Of a stretch of 64,000 nt of DNA, positions 61,235 to 64,000 are shown one piece after another (the first letter of the stretch is position 1; each line of letters opens with the position of its first letter). The DNA lies in assembly GCA_903833275.1 (NCBI GenBank), contig CAILEP010000022.1:1-64000 (forward strand), in the 5' to 3' direction. A program made the translations under genes and the position numbers. The notes under the pieces were generated by a model that made no database searches, was not told where the DNA came from, and saw only the letters and a program-made list of their open reading frames with translations. This DNA comes from an uncultured Bdellovibrionales bacterium. Its GTDB lineage: Bacteria > Bdellovibrionota > Bdellovibrionia > Bdellovibrionales > UBA1609.

Positions 61235-62899
61235 ATGCGTTCATTTTTATTGCGGTTTAAAGCGAGTCGATATTACCTCCCCATCCTATCAGGAATTTTT
61301 ATCGGCACAAGCTATATTCCGCTACCACCATGGGCGAGCGCTTTTGCCTTTGTGCCCCTGTTTATTTTTTGGTCAAGCGAAACCTCTCTCAAACGCGTGA
61401 TTATCGCTGGTTGGTTGACTCAATTTACGCTCACATTGCTCGGGTTTAATTGGGTGGCTCATACAATTCATGAGTTTGGTCATATGGCTTGGCCAATTTC
61501 TATCGCGGGCCTCTTTGCTTTTTGTTCTTTTGCCAATATCGATGTCGTTATCGCCGGTTTTTTGCAACATCTTTTGATTAAATGGATTAGCCAAATACGA
61601 AGTAAGCACGCTTCGAACACTCTTTCGACTGAGCTGTCGCCTCTGGGTCGTATCGCGATCATGGCGCTTTTGATGGCGCTGGTAAAAGGCTCCTTTGACA
61701 CCATTTTTCATTGGAGCTACGGCTACCCGCTTCTCTGGGTTCACTTGCCCATGGCCCAACTCGCTGAGCTCATTGGGTTTCAGGGCCTGAGTTCGCTAGT
61801 GATTTTGGCCAACATTGGCTCTTTTCAATTTTGGCAGCACCGTCACTCTCAAGCTGGGCGCAAAATGCTCGGCACACTTCTTGTGCTGTTTGTTTTAGCC
61901 AACCTCGCTGGCTACGGATTGAAAAGAAGCTGGCCCGCCGCAAACGCAGAATTAAACGTATTGATCACACAGGCCAACATCGGCAATCTCGAGAAAGCGC
62001 AAGCCGAAAAGGGCTTGGGGTTTCAACAATTCATTACTGATAAATACTCGACACTCACAAGAAATGCCAAGTTCAGTGCCGACCAAGAAAAAATTCGCGT
62101 TGATTTTGCCTTGTGGCCCGAAACGGCTTTCCCTTACCGAGTCGATCAGCGCTGGTGGCTGAAAACCCCAAATTACCCGTTTATCACCGAACCTATTCGA
62201 AACTTGGCCAAAGAATTGGAAATTGCCTTAATAACGGGCGGCTACGGCACCTCGCCGGTTGACGGTGAAATCGCCAACACACTTTTTGTCATCGAGAAGT
62301 CAGGCGTGATTCAGCCTGACCCCTATTTTAAAACCCATCTTTTGGCTTTCGGCGAATACATCCCGTTTGGCAATATTTGGCCGCAACTTTATGATTGGAT
62401 ACCGGCCTCCCATTTTTCGATCGGGCCCGGGCCTCAAGTCAAAGATCTACCTCTCACTCCGTACGCAGACGGAACACCCCGCGCCGCCAATGTCAAATTC
62501 GGGCCCCAGATTTGTTACGAAGGTCTCTTCGCATTTTTTGCCCGCGACCTTGCTGATCAAGGCGCCGAAATTTTTGTCAATGTCACCAACGACTCTTGGT
62601 ACGGCACATGGCAACAGCCCTATCAGCATCTCTACAACACTCTGGGCCGCGCCATTGAGTTTCGACGCCCACTGATTCGCGCCACCAACACTGGCATCAC
62701 GACCGTTGTCACAGCCCTCGGTGAAGTCATGGATTTCTCGCCGCTACACGCCGAATGGGCCCATGTCTACCAAGTGCCCTATCGCCAATCGCCCTCCCAA
62801 ACGATTTATCAAAAATATCCTTGGCTGATGACGACTCTGCTTATAATTACTCTCTTATGGATTTGCATTCGCCCCACTCTCAGAAAGCGCCAAACATGA
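61235..62899 (+). CDS. lnt: apolipoprotein N-acyltransferase
   Basis: This 554-residue inner-membrane enzyme adds the third acyl chain to lipoproteins. It has an N-terminal bundle of six to seven helices (about 10-215), a periplasmic nitrilase-like domain and a final helix (LMTTLLIITLLWICI). The catalytic triad is visible: Glu296 in WPETAFPYR, Lys366 in DPYFKTHLLAFGEYIP and Cys427 in PQICYEGLF. The ATG at 61235 avoids overlap with the divergent zinc-ribbon gene; the ATG at 61217 is an alternative. The stop overlaps the mutS2 start (ATGA). Confidence 0.95.
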   Translation: MRSFLLRFKASRYYLPILSGIFIGTSYIPLPPWASAFAFVPLFIFWSSETSLKRVIIAGWLTQFTLTLLGFNWVAHTIHEFGHMAWPISIAGLFAFCSFANIDVVIAGFLQHLLIKWISQIRSKHASNTLSTELSPLGRIAIMALLMALVKGSFDTIFHWSYGYPLLWVHLPMAQLAELIGFQGLSSLVILANIGSFQFWQHRHSQAGRKMLGTLLVLFVLANLAGYGLKRSWPAANAELNVLITQANIGNLEKAQAEKGLGFQQFITDKYSTLTRNAKFSADQEKIRVDFALWPETAFPYRVDQRWWLKTPNYPFITEPIRNLAKELEIALITGGYGTSPVDGEIANTLFVIEKSGVIQPDPYFKTHLLAFGEYIPFGNIWPQLYDWIPASHFSIGPGPQVKDLPLTPYADGTPRAANVKFGPQICYEGLFAFFARDLADQGAEIFVNVTNDSWYGTWQQPYQHLYNTLGRAIEFRRPLIRATNTGITTVVTALGEVMDFSPLHAEWAHVYQVPYRQSPSQTIYQKYPWLMTTLLIITLLWICIRPTLRKRQT

Positions 62900-64000
62900 T
62901 TCAGCCCACATCGAGACACGAGAATAATATCGTACGGCGAAATCTCGCCTTGCAAAACCTCGATTGGGTTGAGGTTTTGAAACGACTCGCCCATTTTGCA
63001 ACCAGCGAAATGGTGCGCCAAAAAATTCGTAATTTGCCAGATCATGAATCGCCGGCCACAGCCGAAATTATGTTGGGCGAAATTGCCGAATGGTCGCATA
63101 TTTTTGTCTCGGGCTCGCGCCCGCGCGCCGAGAGTCTTGATCTCTTTTCACCCTGGCATCAACGACTCAATCGAAATGCCGTACTCAAAACACTCGAACT
63201 AAAAGACGTTAGACACTTCTGCATTGAGATTATTAATCTCAAAGAAGCTCTCGAAGAAACAACAGAGGCGGCTGCCGCACACACCTTCGCCCACTTGCGC
63301 GAAGTCGAAGGCGCCATCTTTGAAGCCACCGAGCCACTCGCCGCGATTGATCAGATTATGACTGCGGCGGGCGACATTCGTACTGATGCCAGCGAGAAAC
63401 TCTATCAACTGCACGGTGAAAAAAATCAATTGGCTCGACAAGTTCAGAGCATTCTTGATCGCCTGGTTAAAAGCTATCACATCGAACACTTGCTTCAAGA
63501 TCGCTACGTCACAACCCGAGAAGGCCGTTGGGTTTTGCCAATTAAAAGCGGAATGCAACATGGCTTCGAGGGTATCATTCACGACGCCAGCCACACCAAG
63601 CAAACTGTTTTTATGGAACCTCAGGAGGCGGTGCCGCTCAATAATCGTCTTCGCGAAATCGAAGTCGAGATTGATCTCGAAATCGAAAGATTACTCACTG
63701 AGCTTTCGCAATATCTTTCTGAACGTTGCGACGATTTCGATCATGCCCGCACCCTATTGTTAAAGGCTGATGAGCGTCTTGCCGAGGGCGAGCTCGCCAC
63801 CAAGCTGAAAGCCGTAGCCCCTAAAATCGATGGCACCCACATCAATCTTAAAAATGTTCGGCACCCCCTCCTTGTTCTCAACGAAATGGCGGTCGTGCCG
63901 AATTCGATTGAACTGCAACCAGACCGTAGGCTTCTGCTGCTCTCGGGCCCGAATGCCGGCGGCAAAACTGTGCTGCTCAAATCGATTGGCCTCGCGGCCC
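62896..64000 (+). CDS. mutS2: MutS2 family ATPase/endonuclease, N-terminal part (cut by window edge)
   Basis: Reading from the ATG at 62896, overlapping the lnt stop, gives 368 codons with no stop before the window ends. MutS2 features in order are the core helical start (NLALQNLDWVEVLKRLAHF), a long clamp-like helical region (about 90-300) with the conserved DRYVTTREGRWVLPIKSG and GIIHDASHTKQTVFMEP, then the Walker A loop GPNAGGKT at 351-358. The Smr nuclease domain expected at the C-terminus lies outside. MutS2 acts in ribosome-collision rescue or recombination control, depending on species. Confidence 0.95.
   Translation, partial: MIQPTSRHENNIVRRNLALQNLDWVEVLKRLAHFATSEMVRQKIRNLPDHESPATAEIMLGEIAEWSHIFVSGSRPRAESLDLFSPWHQRLNRNAVLKTLELKDVRHFCIEIINLKEALEETTEAAAAHTFAHLREVEGAIFEATEPLAAIDQIMTAAGDIRTDASEKLYQLHGEKNQLARQVQSILDRLVKSYHIEHLLQDRYVTTREGRWVLPIKSGMQHGFEGIIHDASHTKQTVFMEPQEAVPLNNRLREIEVEIDLEIERLLTELSQYLSERCDDFDHARTLLLKADERLAEGELATKLKAVAPKIDGTHINLKNVRHPLLVLNEMAVVPNSIELQPDRRLLLLSGPNAGGKTVLLKSIGLAA

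Overview
The window looks like a chromosomal segment of a Gram-negative bacterium, most plausibly a member of the Bdellovibrionota or a close relative. The evidence is apolipoprotein N-acyltransferase, several lipoproteins, an outer-membrane barrel, many large exported proteins of unknown function, a typical HNH protein, and an unusually rich set of receiver, PilZ-like, cyclic-nucleotide-binding and histidine-kinase proteins. The lineage is an inference from style and gene content; no rRNA or tRNA gene is present. Coding density is high, with many ATGA-type stop/start overlaps.

Layout. 0-1.1 kb: the end of an IS3-type element that appears to have landed in the 3' end of an ORF6N gene, followed by twin RNA hairpins with identical loops in front of a 43-residue membrane peptide. 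1.1-12 kb: mostly housekeeping and envelope genes: a paired DUF2064/GT2 glycosyltransferase module, a hotdog thioesterase, an SDR, ugd, secG, a FecR-like protein with an AgmX/TonB-like C-terminus, a three-gene operon (unknown protein, SPL-type radical SAM, HutD), an APP1-like phosphatase, and a polyprenyl-phosphate sugar transferase. 12.4-27.4 kb: an accessory-looking block in which almost every protein carries a signal peptide or lipobox: an Ala-rich secreted protein, a translationally coupled 1134/505-residue exported pair, an SGNH hydrolase, a 591-residue exported protein and, divergent from it, a ClpB-like double AAA+ ATPase with its own signal peptide, then a probably frameshifted Cys-rich lipoprotein and a second lipoprotein. 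27.4-44.9 kb: metabolism (EamA transporter, methylmalonate-semialdehyde dehydrogenase, SelD-associated-type FAD oxidoreductase, pdxH, MurQ/GCKR-like etherase, FadI-type thiolase, proline iminopeptidase, DmeF-type metal efflux, M14 carboxypeptidase, ribosomal L31 type B) mixed with signalling proteins (a REC/PilZ mosaic, a CNBD-zinc-ribbon protein) and an RNase Y homologue whose KH loop is altered. 45-61 kb: a CNBD-HATPase protein, a FadE-type acyl-CoA dehydrogenase facing a TetR regulator across near-perfect palindromes, a gene split by an in-frame TAA, a REC-GGDEF diguanylate cyclase, a FecR/outer-membrane barrel protein, a glycine-rich exported protein with a C-terminal membrane/Arg anchor, and a three-gene overlapping phosphorelay operon. 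61-64 kb: lnt and the start of mutS2, which runs off the window.

How the parts may work together: fatty-acid oxidation (FadE, FadI) has a visible local regulator (TetR plus two palindromes). The phosphorelay operon is a self-contained membrane kinase, REC-kinase and CheY-like output set. The most interesting candidate for an undescribed system is the exported block at 12.4-25 kb: three large exported proteins that share a layout (signal peptide, long helical ectodomain, two C-terminal hydrophobic segments) beside a Clp/Hsp100-type unfoldase that seems to be sent out of the cytoplasm and whose first ATPase ring has lost its catalytic residues.
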